64,000 bases of DNA, from positions 1,178,001 through 1,242,000 of the forward strand of contig NZ_FVZB01000006.1 of assembly GCF_900166655.1 (NCBI RefSeq), in the 5' to 3' direction. Position numbers and translations under genes: made by a program. The notes beneath the pieces are model-generated. The model worked only from the letters and a program-made list of their open reading frames with translations. It was not told where the DNA came from and made no database searches. Within the stretch, counting starts at the first letter, position 1; the number at the start of each line of letters is the position of its first letter. This document shows, piece by piece, positions 43,701 through 53,486 of this stretch. This stretch comes from Halobacillus hunanensis. Its GTDB lineage: Bacteria; Bacillota; Bacilli; Bacillales; Halobacillaceae.

Positions 43701-45390
43701 TTTTTCGACAACTGTCGGGCTGTGGGTCTGCGAGATTCCCTTCCGCTCCAATTGTCGTTTCAACCATTGTGATAATTTTTTCACGGATGGCATCGATCGG
43801 TGGATTCGTTACCTGAGCAAAAAGCTGTTTAAAGTAGCTATATAAAAGTTGAGGTTTTTTCGATAGCACGGCGAGCGGAGAATCGTAGCCCATTGAACCA
43901 ACTGGGTCTTTCCCATCTGAAACGAGTGGAATCAATATTTTATTTAATTCCTCAGTTGTATATCCAAAAGCCAATTGATGATCAATCAAATTCTCAACCT
44001 GTGAAGTCGGCTGATGTGAAGGTTCTGGTAAATCCGCCAAATCCCATTTATACTCATCCAGCCATTCTCGATATGGTTGTTCACCAGCAATTTGCATTTT
44101 AATGTCTTCATCCGGAATAATTTTGCCTTTTTCTAAATCAACCAGCAGCATTTTTCCTGGATGTAATCGATCTTTATATTCAATATCATCAGCAAAAATG
44201 TCTAAGGCTCCTACTTCAGAACCAAGTACAATCATGCCGTCTTTTGTAACGTAGTAACGTGCTGGTCTCAATCCATTTCGGTCTAAACAAGCACCGATTT
44301 GTTTTCCATCTGTATAAGCCAGTGCTGCCGGCCCATCCCACGGTTCCATGAGACAGCTATGGTACTCATAGAAATCTTTTTTCTGCTCATTGATGGACTC
44401 ATCGTTTGACCACGGTTCTGGTACCATCATCATAGCTGTATGAGCTAGGGATCGTCCTGACAAATAAAGAAATTCAAATGCATTGTCAAACATCGAGGAA
44501 TCACTGCCATCATCATCAATAATCGGCAGCAGTTTATCAAGATCCTCTTTACTGAAATGTTCCGACTCACAAAGTTGCTGGCGAGCCCTCATCCAGTTCA
44601 CATTCCCTCTAAGAGTATTAAACTCACCGTTATGAATGGTGTAACGGTTAGGGTGGGAACGTTTCCAGCTCGGGAACGTATTTGTACTAAAGCGTGAATG
44701 CACTAAAGCAAGAGCAGTCTTAAAATCAGGATGATTTAAATCAATATAAAATGAATCCATTTGTTCGGGTACGAGCATCCCTTTATAGACAATGGTGCTT
44801 GTTGATAGGCTCGACAAATAAAAGTCATCGTAACCATCCATCTTGGCAATAGTCGTTTCAGCACGTTTACGAATAATATATAACCTGCGTTCGAAGTCCA
44901 TTCGATTTTTTACACTTTTATTAGGAGCAACGAAGGCTTGACGAATAAATGGTTTAGTCTTTTTAGCATCTTTGCCGACAAAGGAATCGTTAACCGGTAC
45001 TGTGCGCCAGCCAAGGAAGGTCTGCCCCTCATCCTCGACAATCTGCTCAAACATTTCCTTACACTTCATACGTTTATCATGATTATAAGGAAGGAATAAC
45101 ATCCCTACACCGTATTCGCCTTCAGCCGGAAGTTCAATGTCTTCTTTTTCACACTGTTTCTCGAAAAAATAATGAGGGATTTGCGTTAATATTCCCGCTC
45201 CATCCCCTGTACTTATGTCGGCAGCCTGGCCGCCACGGTGTTCCAAGTTACAAAGAATCGTTACGGCATTTTCAACAATGCTATGTGATTTTGTCCCATC
45301 TATATTTGCGATCATACCTATACCGCAGGCCTCATGTTCAAAGTCTGGGTGATATAATCCTTGTGCTATAGGATAGCCATTCTTCTGCAT
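40798..45390 (-). CDS. gltB: Glutamate synthase large subunit
   Basis: A 1530-residue enzyme of normal length. A 21-residue propeptide ([21 protein letters not shown] without its last residue) precedes Cys22, the class II glutaminase nucleophile ([12 protein letters not shown]). The glutaminase domain covers about residues 22-420; a central domain follows; the FMN-binding synthase barrel with [20 protein letters not shown] and the [3Fe-4S] cysteines [19 protein letters not shown] covers about 790-1200; the C-terminal GXGXG beta-helix shows repeats such as GLSGGKIIV and [18 protein letters not shown]. Central enzyme of ammonium assimilation. Called gltA in Bacillus subtilis. Confidence 0.97.
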   Translation of the reverse strand: MQKNGYPIAQGLYHPDFEHEACGIGMIANIDGTKSHSIVENAVTILCNLEHRGGQAADISTGDGAGILTQIPHYFFEKQCEKEDIELPAEGEYGVGMLFLPYNHDKRMKCKEMFEQIVEDEGQTFLGWRTVPVNDSFVGKDAKKTKPFIRQAFVAPNKSVKNRMDFERRLYIIRKRAETTIAKMDGYDDFYLSSLSTSTIVYKGMLVPEQMDSFYIDLNHPDFKTALALVHSRFSTNTFPSWKRSHPNRYTIHNGEFNTLRGNVNWMRARQQLCESEHFSKEDLDKLLPIIDDDGSDSSMFDNAFEFLYLSGRSLAHTAMMMVPEPWSNDESINEQKKDFYEYHSCLMEPWDGPAALAYTDGKQIGACLDRNGLRPARYYVTKDGMIVLGSEVGALDIFADDIEYKDRLHPGKMLLVDLEKGKIIPDEDIKMQIAGEQPYREWLDEYKWDLADLPEPSHQPTSQVENLIDHQLAFGYTTEELNKILIPLVSDGKDPVGSMGYDSPLAVLSKKPQLLYSYFKQLFAQVTNPPIDAIREKIITMVETTIGAEGNLADPQPDSCRKIRLQTPILTNMELEKLRQQKIEGFEAETLSILFDTTGESDQMEQTLESLFTQADQAIGNGKRLLILSDRGIDENHAAIPALLAVSGLHHHLIRQGTRTKVSLLVESGEPREVHHFATLLGYGAEGINPYLAYESLGALIDKGDINVPSLEEAVDRYIHSVTDGVIKVLSKMGISTIQSYRGAQIFEAIGVHPDVIDKYFTRTASRLGGIGLDIIEKEVRMRHDRSFDDHRTSGRKLDAGDEFQYRGNGEDHQYNPKTIHTLQHACRTNDYQLFKKYSKLLTDETNNLQSLRGLISFKQRGSIPIEEVESVEDITRRFKTGAMSYGSISQEAHEALAIAMNRVGGRSNTGEGGEDPDRFTPDENGDSRRSSIKQVASGRFGVTSDYLVNADEIQIKIAQGAKPGEGGHLPGKKVYPWIAEVRGSTPGVELISPPPHHDIYSIEDLAELIHNLKNANPRARISVKLVSAVGVGTIAAGVAKGRADLVLISGYDGGTGAAPRTSIKHTGLPWEIGLAETHQTLMLNRLRDRIVVETDGKMMTGRDIIVATLLGAEEYGFSTAPLVVLGCVMMRVCHLDTCPVGVATQNPELRKKFGGDPEHVANFMRFIAQEARELMAELGFRTINEMIGRTDVLRTNEAIDHWKAKGVDLSALLYQPEVDPSVGHYAMNKQDHGLDKTLDHEELIPLCKNAIDHQEPVRGTGSIRNIHRVTGTTLGSEITRRYGAAGLAEDTIQLTFKGSAGQSFGAFIPRGMTLRLVGDANDYVGKGLSGGKIIVNPSRKSTFIPEENTIIGNVSLYGASAGEAYINGLAGERFCVRNSGAEVVVEGVGDHGCEYMTGGKVVVLGGTGRNFAAGMSGGVAYVLDDSEAAFENKCNQELVHVHQLTDQQEIDELQELVRKHVNYTHSPKGQRILEDWEEMVSRFKRVIPKAYLEVQNRIRTLKDQGLTNFDAEMQAFEESKQEKKPVEA

Positions 45391-45740
45391 TCCAGGTCCC
45401 CCTCATCTACGTTTTCATTGTAGTGTTAAAATTCTGTCTTTTGAAGTTTTTTACTAGTATAGCATGAAAATAATCCTTCTTCACGCGTCAAAGACGGATT
45501 TCCCTGAGTCTTAACCGTTATTTTCAGAAAATATAAACTATTTTAAATCCCATTAAACTACTGAATTAACTGACTTCAAATAAATTGCTCAGAAAATGTA
45601 AGCGTATCCATTCTTGTTCAAAAAAAATTTAAATTTTTCTTTAACTATTAGGAATTTACCGTGAATTTAATTTTAAAAAAGGACTATTGGTAAAGAAGTT
45701 GAATGAGTTTAAATAGGAAGTTGAAAGAGAGGGATTTGAA
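45391..45740. other. Divergent gltB / DmpA intergenic region
   Basis: About 350 AT-rich bases between two divergent genes. A TATACT on the minus strand at 45461-45456 may be the gltB -10, without a clear -35. A symmetrical AAAAATTTAAATTTTT block near 45625 may be curved DNA or a regulator site. No gltC-type regulator gene is present here. Confidence 0.4.
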
Positions 45741-46802
45741 ATGCATGGTCAAAAAAGAATTCGGGATTATGGTGTTACGGTCGGAAAATTACCTACAGGA
45801 TACTATAATTCAATTACTGATGTGGACGGAGTCACAGTTGGACACGTCACTTTAAGTCAGGGAGAAATGCAAACCGGCGTTACTGCTATCCTTCCCCACC
45901 AAGGAAACTTATTTAAAGAAAAGCTGATTGCCTCATGTCATATTTTGAATGGGTTTGGAAAAACAATGGGAACAATTCAAATGAAGGAACTAGGAACTCT
46001 TGAAACACCAATCTTATTAACCAATACGTTAAATATCGGTACAGCAGTCTTAGCCCTGACAAAATATATGATGGCGGACAACCCTGAAATTGGACGAACA
46101 ACAGGCACACTTAACCCGGTGGTAGGGGAATGTAATGATATGTATCTCAATGATATCCGCGCCCAGTTTGTAGAAGAACACCATGTTTTCTCAGCGTTGA
46201 CTCATACCTCTGCTGAATTTCATGAAGGGGCTGTCGGTGCTGGAACAGGGATGGTCAGTTACTCGTTAAAAGGTGGAGTTGGAACAGCTTCCAGGGAAAT
46301 GGAACTGGAACATGGAAGCTATACACTCGGGGTATTAGTGCTCGCAAATTTTGGAATGCTGAGCGATTTAAAAATTGACGGAAGAGCAGTTGGAGAGGAG
46401 TTAAAAAAGGCAATTATCCACCCTTCTGAGGAGGAGGATAAAGGGTCAATTATGGTAATCATCGCTACAGATCTACCTGTATCCGAAAGGCAGTTAAATC
46501 GAATTATCAAACGATCTGTAACAGGTTTATCCCGAACTGGATCAACCATTTCGAATGGAAGCGGCGATATCATTATCGGGTTTTCTACCGCTGCAAGAAT
46601 CCCCCATGAAAAGCCGGCCCAATGCCTCACTTTGCCAATGATTCATGAACAAGACATCGACTCAGCGTTCAGGGCTGCGGGAGAAGCAACGGAAGAAGCT
46701 ATACTGAATGCTTTGGTTACAGCCACCCATAAAACTGGACGAGATGGGAACGAAAGACCAATTTTATCAGACTTACTTACAAAATATAATATTACGTTCT
46801 AA
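45741..46802 (+). CDS. P1-family (DmpA-like) aminopeptidase
   Basis: A 353-residue self-cleaving aminopeptidase of the DmpA/BapA family. SITDVDGVTVGHVTL at the start and GAVGAGTGMVSYSLKGGVGTASR in the middle are diagnostic. DKGSIMVIIATDLP places the autocleavage site between Gly235 and Ser236, with Ser236 as the new N-terminal nucleophile of the beta chain. Members release N-terminal D- or beta-amino acids from peptides; the natural substrate is usually unknown. GAGAGGGATTTGAA precedes the ATG. Single gene. Confidence 0.9.
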   Translation: MHGQKRIRDYGVTVGKLPTGYYNSITDVDGVTVGHVTLSQGEMQTGVTAILPHQGNLFKEKLIASCHILNGFGKTMGTIQMKELGTLETPILLTNTLNIGTAVLALTKYMMADNPEIGRTTGTLNPVVGECNDMYLNDIRAQFVEEHHVFSALTHTSAEFHEGAVGAGTGMVSYSLKGGVGTASREMELEHGSYTLGVLVLANFGMLSDLKIDGRAVGEELKKAIIHPSEEEDKGSIMVIIATDLPVSERQLNRIIKRSVTGLSRTGSTISNGSGDIIIGFSTAARIPHEKPAQCLTLPMIHEQDIDSAFRAAGEATEEAILNALVTATHKTGRDGNERPILSDLLTKYNITF

Positions 46803-46811
46803 TCAGAAAGG

Positions 46812-46955
46812 GGCTGGGACAATAGTACTTTTACCAAATGAAAATCCGAACTAAGTAGAAATTATGATTGTTGTATAATCCGCTGCGTTAATATACTTCG
46901 CTAACAAAGCATATCGTTCGTCTTTTCACTTGAAAAGTTTAGTTATGTCCCAGCC
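46812..46955. repeat. Intergenic element bounded by GGCTGGGACA inverted repeats
   Basis: GGCTGGGACA at 46812 and TGTCCCAGCC ending at 46955 are perfect inverted repeats enclosing about 120 AT-rich bases, between two converging genes. Similar 'gggctgggaca' elements are recalled from intergenic regions of many Bacillales. It may act as a long-loop terminator or be a small mobile repeat. Confidence 0.55.
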
Positions 46956-46967
46956 ACCTCATAATTT

Positions 46968-47867
46968 TCACAGCACAATTGTCTTGTTTTCGTAAACGAT
47001 GAGACGATCTTCCAACGCCCATTTCACCCCTCGAGCTAACACACTGCGCTCAACGGATCGTCCTTTCTTTTTCAGATCCTCTACGTTATCTCGATGATTA
47101 ACACGGATAATATCCTGTTCAATAATCGGGCCTTCGTCCAAATCATTCGTCACGTAGTGGGCTGTAGCTCCAATCAGTTTCACACCTCGTTCAAAAGCGC
47201 GTTTATGAGGGTTAGCTCCAATAAAGGCCGGCAAGAAGGAATGGTGTATATTAATGATTTGCGCCTTATGTGCCGCTACAAACTCTGGTGTTAGAATTTG
47301 CATATAACGGGCAAGCACAATCAATTCAACTTCATAGTCCTTCAATAATTGAAGCTGTTTTTCCTCGACTTCTTTGCGAATATCCTTGTTGGCAGGAATA
47401 TAATAGAAGGGAATATTGAAGGATTCTACAATCTCACGGCATTCCTCGTGATTACTAATCACAACGACAATATCCGTCATCAGATCCCCGCTTTGCCATT
47501 CCAGCAAAAGTTCACGTAAGCAATGAAGTTCTTTGGATACAAAAATAGCGGTTTTTTTGACATCATGGAGAAAATGAATTTCCCAATCCATTGAAAATTT
47601 GTCAGCAATATCCTTGAATTGTTCTTTTAGTACTTGTCCTTTTTCTTGCAAATCTGGACATTCGAATTCCATCCGAATGAAAAATGTTCCACCTTCATGG
47701 TCCGTTGTAAATTGATTAGATTCGATGATGTTAGCACCATTTTGCTTTAAAAATAGTGACATGGCCGATACAATCCCGGGTTGGTCAGGACATTTAATGA
47801 GCAGTCTACCCTTATTTTGGTTTTTTTCTAGAAAATTATCAATGTGCTCTTGAATATATGATTTCAT
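46968..47867 (-). CDS. purU: Formyltetrahydrofolate deformylase
   Basis: A 299-residue enzyme with an N-terminal ACT domain (GRLLIKCPDQPGIVSAMSLFL, about 20-95) and a C-terminal formyltransferase-fold domain (about 105-299; VVVISNHEECREIVESFNIP, LARYMQILTPEFV, NIHHSFLPAF with catalytic Asn and His). It releases formate from 10-formyltetrahydrofolate and balances the one-carbon pool. The ATG at 47867 lies five bases after GGTGATTGTAAT; a longer upstream frame is rejected. Possibly downstream of the sigma-54 regulator gene on the same strand, but separated by 135 bases. Confidence 0.93.
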   Translation of the reverse strand: MKSYIQEHIDNFLEKNQNKGRLLIKCPDQPGIVSAMSLFLKQNGANIIESNQFTTDHEGGTFFIRMEFECPDLQEKGQVLKEQFKDIADKFSMDWEIHFLHDVKKTAIFVSKELHCLRELLLEWQSGDLMTDIVVVISNHEECREIVESFNIPFYYIPANKDIRKEVEEKQLQLLKDYEVELIVLARYMQILTPEFVAAHKAQIINIHHSFLPAFIGANPHKRAFERGVKLIGATAHYVTNDLDEGPIIEQDIIRVNHRDNVEDLKKKGRSVERSVLARGVKWALEDRLIVYENKTIVL

Positions 47868-48002
47868 ATTACAATCACCCCTCTTATATTTACTGTACTT
47901 AGTATAATCGTTTAACGGCAACATGGCATCACCTAATATTGGTAATCTCTGTGGCAGAAGCTTTATAAACAGAGTGTGAGGGCTGTTCAAATGGGTCGAT
48001 AT

Positions 48003-49367
48003 TTAGATTTGAAATTTTTTTAGTTTCTCATAAAAGCTCGATTTACCTAAACCTAATCGACGAGCAGCTTCCAGCTTATTCCCGCTGGTTTGCTCCAACG
48101 TATTTTCAATTGCCTTTCGTTCCGTATTTTCTAATATTTCCTTCAACGTTACACCTCCGATTGCAGAGAGAGGAGGAGATTGCAGATATCCTGGTAAGTC
48201 ATTCATCGTAATAGTAGAGGAATGACACAAATGTACAGCAGCCTCTACTACATTCTCAAGTTCCCGTACATTTCCCTGCCATTTGTACTGCTGAAATCGC
48301 TCCAGAACTTCTGAGGTGAATGCCATCACCCTTTTTCCAGTCCGATTCGTAACTTTTCGGAGAAAGAAATCGGCCAGCATCAAGATATCCTCAGTTCTTT
48401 CTCTTAAAGGAGGGATATCGATTTGAATCACATTAATCCGATAAAATAAATCCTCTCGGAACCGCTTTTCCTGCACTAGTTTCTCAAGAGATTTATTAGT
48501 AGCCGCTACAATTCTTATATCTATTTTTTGAGGATGAACTGCACCCACTGCTTCGACCTCTTTCTCCTGCAAAACTCTCAACAGCTTCACTTGGACATTA
48601 AGAGGCATATCTCCTATTTCATCGAGAAATAGTGTCCCTCCATCTGCAAGCTGAAACTTCCCTAACTTCCCACCTTTTTTCGCTCCAGTAAAAGCTCCCT
48701 CTTTGTACCCGAATAATTCTGACTCTATTAAATTCTCCGGAATTGCAGCACAATTCACCTTAACAAATGGTTTCGTGTGGCGTTCGCTCAGCAGATGAAT
48801 GCTATGAGCGAACAATTCTTTTCCAGTACCACTTTCCCCATTTAATAGTACGGACACATCACCAGGCGCAATTTGTTTAATCGTTTCCTTGAGCTGTATC
48901 ATTTTAGGTGAATTAGCTTCAATGTCATGAAGCGAGTACACTACACCATGATGGCCCCTCATTTGTTCACGATAGAACTCCAGCTCTAACAATAAATCTT
49001 TGATGTGACTATTTAACATCATCCACTCTTTTGTATCCCGGAACAATACAGTTCCTACTGCCCCAACTACTTTCTCCCCTGACATCACAGGAATCCGGTT
49101 GGCAATCATATGATTACCGCGAATGAACTGGAGGTCTGCAATTTCTTCCTTTCCAGTACTTGCGACAATGTGCATGCGGGTGTTTTCGATTACATCTGTT
49201 ACGTGTCTGCCAATCACTTCAGATTCACTGGCCTCCAGAAATCTGCAGTACGTTTTGTTCATATACGTCACGACACCCTTGCGATCCACTACTACAAAAC
49301 AATGATAGGCATTCTCCAGAATCGTTTCAAAAAGCTCGTCTTTATATTCACCTTTTACACTTAACAC
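48003..49367 (-). CDS. Sigma-54-dependent enhancer-binding protein with PAS domain
   Basis: A 454-residue activator. An N-terminal PAS domain (about residues 10-115; [20 protein letters not shown]) is followed by a AAA+ domain with Walker [16 protein letters not shown], the sigma-54 contact loop [10 protein letters not shown], Walker [13 protein letters not shown] and an arginine-rich sensor region, then a Fis-type HTH ([18 protein letters not shown]). The start is placed at a GTG nine bases after GGAGG; that site lies inside a longer frame. It drives a sigma-54 promoter in response to a small molecule sensed by PAS. No target with a -24/-12 promoter was found nearby. Confidence 0.9.
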   Translation of the reverse strand: MLSVKGEYKDELFETILENAYHCFVVVDRKGVVTYMNKTYCRFLEASESEVIGRHVTDVIENTRMHIVASTGKEEIADLQFIRGNHMIANRIPVMSGEKVVGAVGTVLFRDTKEWMMLNSHIKDLLLELEFYREQMRGHHGVVYSLHDIEANSPKMIQLKETIKQIAPGDVSVLLNGESGTGKELFAHSIHLLSERHTKPFVKVNCAAIPENLIESELFGYKEGAFTGAKKGGKLGKFQLADGGTLFLDEIGDMPLNVQVKLLRVLQEKEVEAVGAVHPQKIDIRIVAATNKSLEKLVQEKRFREDLFYRINVIQIDIPPLRERTEDILMLADFFLRKVTNRTGKRVMAFTSEVLERFQQYKWQGNVRELENVVEAAVHLCHSSTITMNDLPGYLQSPPLSAIGGVTLKEILENTERKAIENTLEQTSGNKLEAARRLGLGKSSFYEKLKKFQI

Positions 49368-49535
49368 ACCTGGCACCCTCCACATATTTAAATTGTCAAC
49401 TTCCTGTGTTTGCTAATAATGGTAAGCGCTCTCAATAATGGGGAATAAAGAACTTCAACTCCTTAACTTTCTCTATTTATAATATTGTCTGACTTTTCCC
49501 CCTTTTTCAAGTAAAGAAAGCAAGATCATTATTTC

Positions 49536-49594
49536 CCACAAAAACCCACCTCAGGTCATCCAGAATCTGGATGACCTGAGGTGGGTTTTTGTGG
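49536..49594. repeat. Palindromic repeat, copy B (59-bp palindrome)
   Basis: Two perfect 29-base arms around a single central A: CCACAAAAACCCACCTCAGG... and its exact complement. The inner part CCACCTCAGGTCATCC is shared with copies at 33239-33277 and 20095-20110. The outer AAAAA/TTTTT arms make it look like a bidirectional terminator, although the flanking genes are both on the minus strand. Confidence 0.9.
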
Positions 49595-49629
49595 TATTAT
49601 TTGAATATTATGTATCCTATAGAATGCAG

Positions 49630-49668
49630 GCCTCTCCTCTTCAATAAACATTGTTATTTTGGAGAGGC
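49630..49668. terminator. Hairpin downstream of the GbsR-like gene
   Basis: GCCTCTCC / GGAGAGGC with a 23-base loop. T-rich DNA follows only on the plus side, so its role for the minus-strand gene is uncertain. Confidence 0.45.
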
Positions 49669-49677
49669 GTTATTCTT

Positions 49678-50235
49678 TTATTCGTCGTCTTTATCGATGG
49701 GAATCATTTCGAACAATTCCCCGCTCTCAATAGAATCAACCAGCTTTTGCAGCCAATGATAGTAAGGCTTGGAATCTTCCAGCTTCATATAGGTTTGTTC
49801 TGCTTCCTGCCTTAAGCCTTCGTCCAAATCTTTATCCTCGAGAAGATGGCCGAGTTTTTGTTGTGCTTGCTTAATAGCATCCAAATTAACTTTAGCTTCT
49901 CTCAACAACTTATTCGTAAAAAAGTTCGAGAAGAATTGAAAGAAATCCTTTTCTGCCACAAAAGTCTGCCTGCGTGTTCCTTTACGAAATGTTTGTTTGA
50001 CAATGTTGTACTCCTGCAGCTTTTTCACGCCTGTACTCATGCTGGGTTTACTCATGCCAAGTTTCTCACGCATCTCATCTAATGTCATATCCTCTTCAAA
50101 ATACATCGTTCCGTATAAATTACCGGCACTTCGTGTCACACCATATAAATCCATGGTTTCCGCAAGTGAATCGATCACATAAGCCTTCGCCTCCTCAATA
50201 GAAGTACGAGCTTGCTCATTATTTACGTTCGACAT
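49678..50235 (-). CDS. GbsR/MarR-type regulator (osmoprotectant control)
   Basis: A 185-residue regulator of the GbsR family. The winged helix (MTLDEMREKLGMSKPSMSTGVKKL, then FRKGTRRQTFVAE wing) lies at about residues 50-95; the C-terminal half is helical and binds ligand in relatives. GbsR of Bacillus subtilis senses choline and represses glycine betaine synthesis, and OpcR/OpuAR control betaine uptake. No osmoprotectant gene is adjacent, so the target is not shown by context. GAGGAGGTTGTAA precedes the ATG. Confidence 0.85.
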   Translation of the reverse strand: MSNVNNEQARTSIEEAKAYVIDSLAETMDLYGVTRSAGNLYGTMYFEEDMTLDEMREKLGMSKPSMSTGVKKLQEYNIVKQTFRKGTRRQTFVAEKDFFQFFSNFFTNKLLREAKVNLDAIKQAQQKLGHLLEDKDLDEGLRQEAEQTYMKLEDSKPYYHWLQKLVDSIESGELFEMIPIDKDDE

Positions 50236-50426
50236 TTACAACCTCCTCAAACGACAATAATTAACTATGTTAAATTTTTTCTTTACAAACTTATCTTAAC
50301 GAATAATCTCAGGTTGTCAAATCGTAGAAGGCTATGAATGGTTTTATAACCGCTTTTTTAACGAAGTATAAGCAATGTTTGATCCTGAACCTTAATAGAG
50401 GTTAGGGCAGCAAAACCTCTCCATAC

Positions 50427-50456
50427 AAAAAAGACCTCCGTGAAAGAGGTCTTTTG
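50427..50456 (-). terminator. Terminator of the intracellular protease gene
   Basis: AAGACCTC / GAGGTCTT, 8-bp perfect stem, followed on the minus strand by TTTTT. Confidence 0.88.
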
Positions 50457-50465
50457 TGCATTAAG

Positions 50466-51467
50466 TTATTTAGTAGAATAGGATGGAGCTGATCTTGCAG
50501 GTTTCCTATTATGAGTACTAAATAAACTATCTAATTTATCTTGCAGTGCTAATGATAACAAGCCATTTCCCTCTGCTACCTTGGAATGACCTAGAGACAC
50601 TGTTCTTTTTACTAATTGTGAAAAGATCTCAGCTTCTGTCATACGACGCTGAAATTGTTCTTCCGCTAAACTAATAATTAAGGCCAAAGCACCAGATACA
50701 TGAGGGGTTGCCATGGAGGTTCCTGATAACTTGGCATATTTTCCTTCGAGATAAGTTGATAGAATTTCTACACCAGGCGCTACGAGGTCAATTTCATTAT
50801 TTGTATTGGTAAACTCCGCCAGGTTGCGCTCAAAGTCAACAGCGCCCACTTGAATCACTTCATTATAAGCCCCAGGATAACCATACTCCGGTGTATCTCC
50901 GCGGCCATCACCTGAATTACCAGCAGCGCAAACAACAGAAATGTCATGTTTCAGCACAGCATCCTTAATGACTGTATGAAGTTCAGGAATATCCTTAGGA
51001 CCACCCAGGGACATCGACATCACTCTTACTTTCTCACCATTTGGCCCAGTCCAGTTTGCTGCATACTCAATGGCATCAATAATCCACTGCATCTTACCGC
51101 TGCCCTCACCAGTCAGTACCTTTAAAATAAGAAGATTTGCCTGAGGAGCTGCACCGACTACTCCACTTCCATTTTCAATAGCAGCCACAGTTCCTGATAC
51201 ATGAGTTCCATGCCCATTGTTATCGCTGAAATTCGTTTCGTCCCCATCATAATCCGTGGTGAAGTTTTTTCCACCGATGATACGACCTTTAAGGTCAGGG
51301 TGATCTGTCTGGCAGCCTGTATCAATAACGGCAATGACATTCCCTTTGCCTTGTTCGGTACGCTCCCAAAGTGCAGGAGCTTCAATCATCTCAATTCCCT
51401 TCGGTACTTCTGAGGTCGTTTCCAGCACTTCTTCCGTACGGTACGGAATCAAACTCACTTCACTCAT
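50466..51467 (-). CDS. isp: Intracellular subtilisin-like serine protease
   Basis: A 333-residue protease without signal peptide. The short N-terminal extension carries the LIPYR motif that blocks the active site in Bacillus intracellular proteases until removed. The catalytic triad is Asp49 (IAVIDTG), His86 (GHGTHVSG) and Ser251 ([11 protein letters not shown]), almost identical in number to Bacillus subtilis IspA, with oxyanion Asn in AAGNSG. It degrades cytoplasmic protein in stationary phase or sporulation. TAGGAGGGAAAATC precedes the ATG and a terminator follows the stop. Confidence 0.94.
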   Translation of the reverse strand: MSEVSLIPYRTEEVLETTSEVPKGIEMIEAPALWERTEQGKGNVIAVIDTGCQTDHPDLKGRIIGGKNFTTDYDGDETNFSDNNGHGTHVSGTVAAIENGSGVVGAAPQANLLILKVLTGEGSGKMQWIIDAIEYAANWTGPNGEKVRVMSMSLGGPKDIPELHTVIKDAVLKHDISVVCAAGNSGDGRGDTPEYGYPGAYNEVIQVGAVDFERNLAEFTNTNNEIDLVAPGVEILSTYLEGKYAKLSGTSMATPHVSGALALIISLAEEQFQRRMTEAEIFSQLVKRTVSLGHSKVAEGNGLLSLALQDKLDSLFSTHNRKPARSAPSYSTK

Positions 51468-51766
51468 GATTTTCCCTCCTAGAATTGGATTGTAAAACTT
51501 TCAAGTTGTGCGCACTTGCTAGATTACCAAGGTATATATTGGAAATCTTATACACTATTATATCATTCGATTAAAGTCAGAATAATATGTCAATGTACTC
51601 AAAATATTCTATTCCTCTGGTACTAGAATCGTAAGTGCGTTTGCTCAGGGAGCTATCACCTATTTTGCTGTTTTCTAAAGGGCTGTTATTTTTACACAAG
51701 ATCTACTATTGTTAGGGACAAAAGTTTAGATCAACAAACTATTGCTGAAGATTTCTTGTAATGATC
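51468..51766. other. Intergenic region after the corrinoid operon
   Basis: About 300 AT-rich bases between the end of the corrinoid operon and the start of the protease gene, both minus strand. It should contain the protease promoter. No convincing terminator for the corrinoid operon and no small gene could be read. Confidence 0.4.
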
Positions 51767-52474
51767 TCATACTATGAAGCTCGTGTATTTACCAGCTAAA
51801 TGAACTACTTCATTCTTATATTGTTTATCAAAGGTAATCATAAAACTAGTCGATGGTCCGCCAGAAGCTTTTTCATCAAAAGGAATGTCTAAGTCCCTAT
51901 TTTTCCAGCCATTTCTTTGTTTCAACTCCTGGATACTTTGTTGAATACCCTTAGAACCAACAGGTAAAATCTCATATACCCATTTTTGCTTACTCACTTC
52001 TACAAACAATTCAAGCGGAGCAATTTTCTCAGGATAGGCTAGAACCTCCTCCCCAACAAGCGGTTCCCCAATGAGCGCCACACCGCTCATTTCCGGGGAA
52101 ATACTAATTCTTTTTTCACTAGTATCAACCCACCCCAATATAGATAAGCTGATCGCCGACTGACTCATTGCCATATTCGATTCAGTACTTCCGGTAATAT
52201 CCAGATTGTAACCAAGTGAATGACCAAGGTTTCTAACGGTTTGTTCAAGCTCATCCCATACTTCGTCGCCAACAAAATTACTGATAGTTACAGCAAACGG
52301 AGTCGCCCCTACTGCTAAACAATCCATGAATGACACTCTAAACAAAGACTCTGCCACGGTTTTATAGGGAACATCAACAATATCATTGTTTTTTGAACCG
52401 ATTCCTCCTGCGTTATCAGTGGCGATGACTAGCTCACGTTCCTTATCTACAGGAATAAACAAAGGCTGTCCCAT
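51767..52474 (-). CDS. PurM/AIR-synthase-like kinase, candidate alpha-ribazole kinase
   Basis: A 235-residue protein resembling the ATP-binding half of the PurM/ThiL/SelD superfamily. VIATDNAGGIGSKNND provides the Asp-rich N-terminal loop; SLFRVSFMDCLAVGATPFAVTISNF is the typical helix; late FDEKASGGPSTSFMI lies near the end. As the last gene of the corrinoid operon it is a candidate CblS, which phosphorylates salvaged alpha-ribazole in Listeria and Geobacillus. ATG at 52474, five bases after the pduO stop, is chosen; a GTG 15 bases upstream is possible. The activity is inferred from fold and location. Confidence 0.55.
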   Translation of the reverse strand: MGQPLFIPVDKERELVIATDNAGGIGSKNNDIVDVPYKTVAESLFRVSFMDCLAVGATPFAVTISNFVGDEVWDELEQTVRNLGHSLGYNLDITGSTESNMAMSQSAISLSILGWVDTSEKRISISPEMSGVALIGEPLVGEEVLAYPEKIAPLELFVEVSKQKWVYEILPVGSKGIQQSIQELKQRNGWKNRDLDIPFDEKASGGPSTSFMITFDKQYKNEVVHLAGKYTSFIV

Positions 52475-52478
52475 CGGG

Positions 52479-53066
52479 TTACTCTTCACCTTCCGATTTT
52501 TTCTTCACAGACCGAAACACTTTTGCACTGCGAATGTACTCCACATCCTTCGTTTCAAGGATCATATTCACATAACGTGCTAATGCGAAGAAGTAATCAG
52601 AAAGCCGATTTAAATAAGTTAAGCAGACCGGATGAATGGTTTCAATTTTTTGCAGAGAAACGACAAGGCGTTCGGCGCGACGGGTAATCGTGCGGGCAAT
52701 ATGTAATGTCGATGCTGCAGGCGATCCCCCTGGCAAAATAAATCGTTCCAATTCAGGAGCCTGTTTAATGTAATCATCCATGCGCTGCTCGAGCCACTCA
52801 ACACTTTCCTCCTGAAGCTTGAAAGGACTGTTTGATTTTTTATTAGCCAGATCACTGCCACAGTCAAATAGTTCATGCTGGATTTTCTCAAGTTCTTCTT
52901 GAACATCCATGAATCGGGGATCCATTAATTCTGAACGAGCTTTCCCGACAAAACTATTCGCCTCATCTACTGTTCCATAAGCTTCTACACGTATATCGTC
53001 CTTGTCTACTCGTCCGCCAATCACACTCGTCTGTCCTTTGTCACCAGTTTTTGTATATAATCTCAT
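52479..53066 (-). CDS. pduO: PduO-type cob(I)alamin adenosyltransferase
   Basis: A 195-residue adenosyltransferase (YvqK type in Bacillus). The N-terminal MRLYTKTGDKGQTSVIGGRV binds ATP, VEAYGTVDEANSFVG follows, and FILPGGSPAASTLHIARTITRRAER carries the conserved Arg residues. It transfers the adenosyl group from ATP to cob(I)alamin, making the coenzyme form that the B12 riboswitch senses. AGGAGGAAACCCAT precedes the ATG. Confidence 0.94.
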   Translation of the reverse strand: MRLYTKTGDKGQTSVIGGRVDKDDIRVEAYGTVDEANSFVGKARSELMDPRFMDVQEELEKIQHELFDCGSDLANKKSNSPFKLQEESVEWLEQRMDDYIKQAPELERFILPGGSPAASTLHIARTITRRAERLVVSLQKIETIHPVCLTYLNRLSDYFFALARYVNMILETKDVEYIRSAKVFRSVKKKSEGEE

Positions 53067-53078
53067 ATGGGTTTCCTC

Positions 53079-53486
53079 CTATTTTAATTGTTCAGAAATG
53101 CCAAACCACAACCGAAAGATCCGCTGGGCATCATTTGTGATTTGCTGATAAATAAATCCTGTTCTATCTCTCCATAAACGGTCACGCTGCTGCACAGGAA
53201 CAATCCCTCCTGTGATATCTGTTCCAATCATCACAAGCTGGCGAGCAGGATCAGCTCGTTCCCATCCCATCAATGAATGATAAAACTCCTCCCAGCGTTG
53301 ATCTGCTACTTTTTCCGGCTTCATGCAATCCTTATAAAACATCACCTCGAGATTATTGACAATCAGCAAGTGAGTTCCCACTGTCCCAAGTATCTGTCCC
53401 TCTTTTAAAATTGTGTAATCGCTGTCATAGTTCTCTATGGCCCAATCTAGCTTGCCGTTATACGCTCCACCTGTGACAAAATCCAT
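53079..53486 (-). CDS. Degenerate CobU/CobP-like protein
   Basis: A 135-residue protein with partial similarity to CobU. MDFVTGGAYNGKLDWA stands where CobU has FICGGVRSGKTSYAE, so the P-loop is altered; the middle is shortened and the guanylyl-accepting His segment is missing. The end, IGTDITGGIVPVQQRDRLWRDRTGFIYQQI, resembles the C-terminal part of CobU (DVGxGIVP...RxFRDxxGxxNQ). A full CobU is encoded upstream in the same operon. It may be a kinase-only form, a regulator or a paralogue in decay. Starts after AAGGAGGGAGATCA and overlaps cobC by 40 bases. Confidence 0.7.
   Translation of the reverse strand: MDFVTGGAYNGKLDWAIENYDSDYTILKEGQILGTVGTHLLIVNNLEVMFYKDCMKPEKVADQRWEEFYHSLMGWERADPARQLVMIGTDITGGIVPVQQRDRLWRDRTGFIYQQITNDAQRIFRLWFGISEQLK

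Noticed and set aside
49370-49385. TGGCAC at the start of the sigma-54 activator gene as a possible -24 element
   Set aside because: The -12 half (TTGC at correct spacing) is missing.
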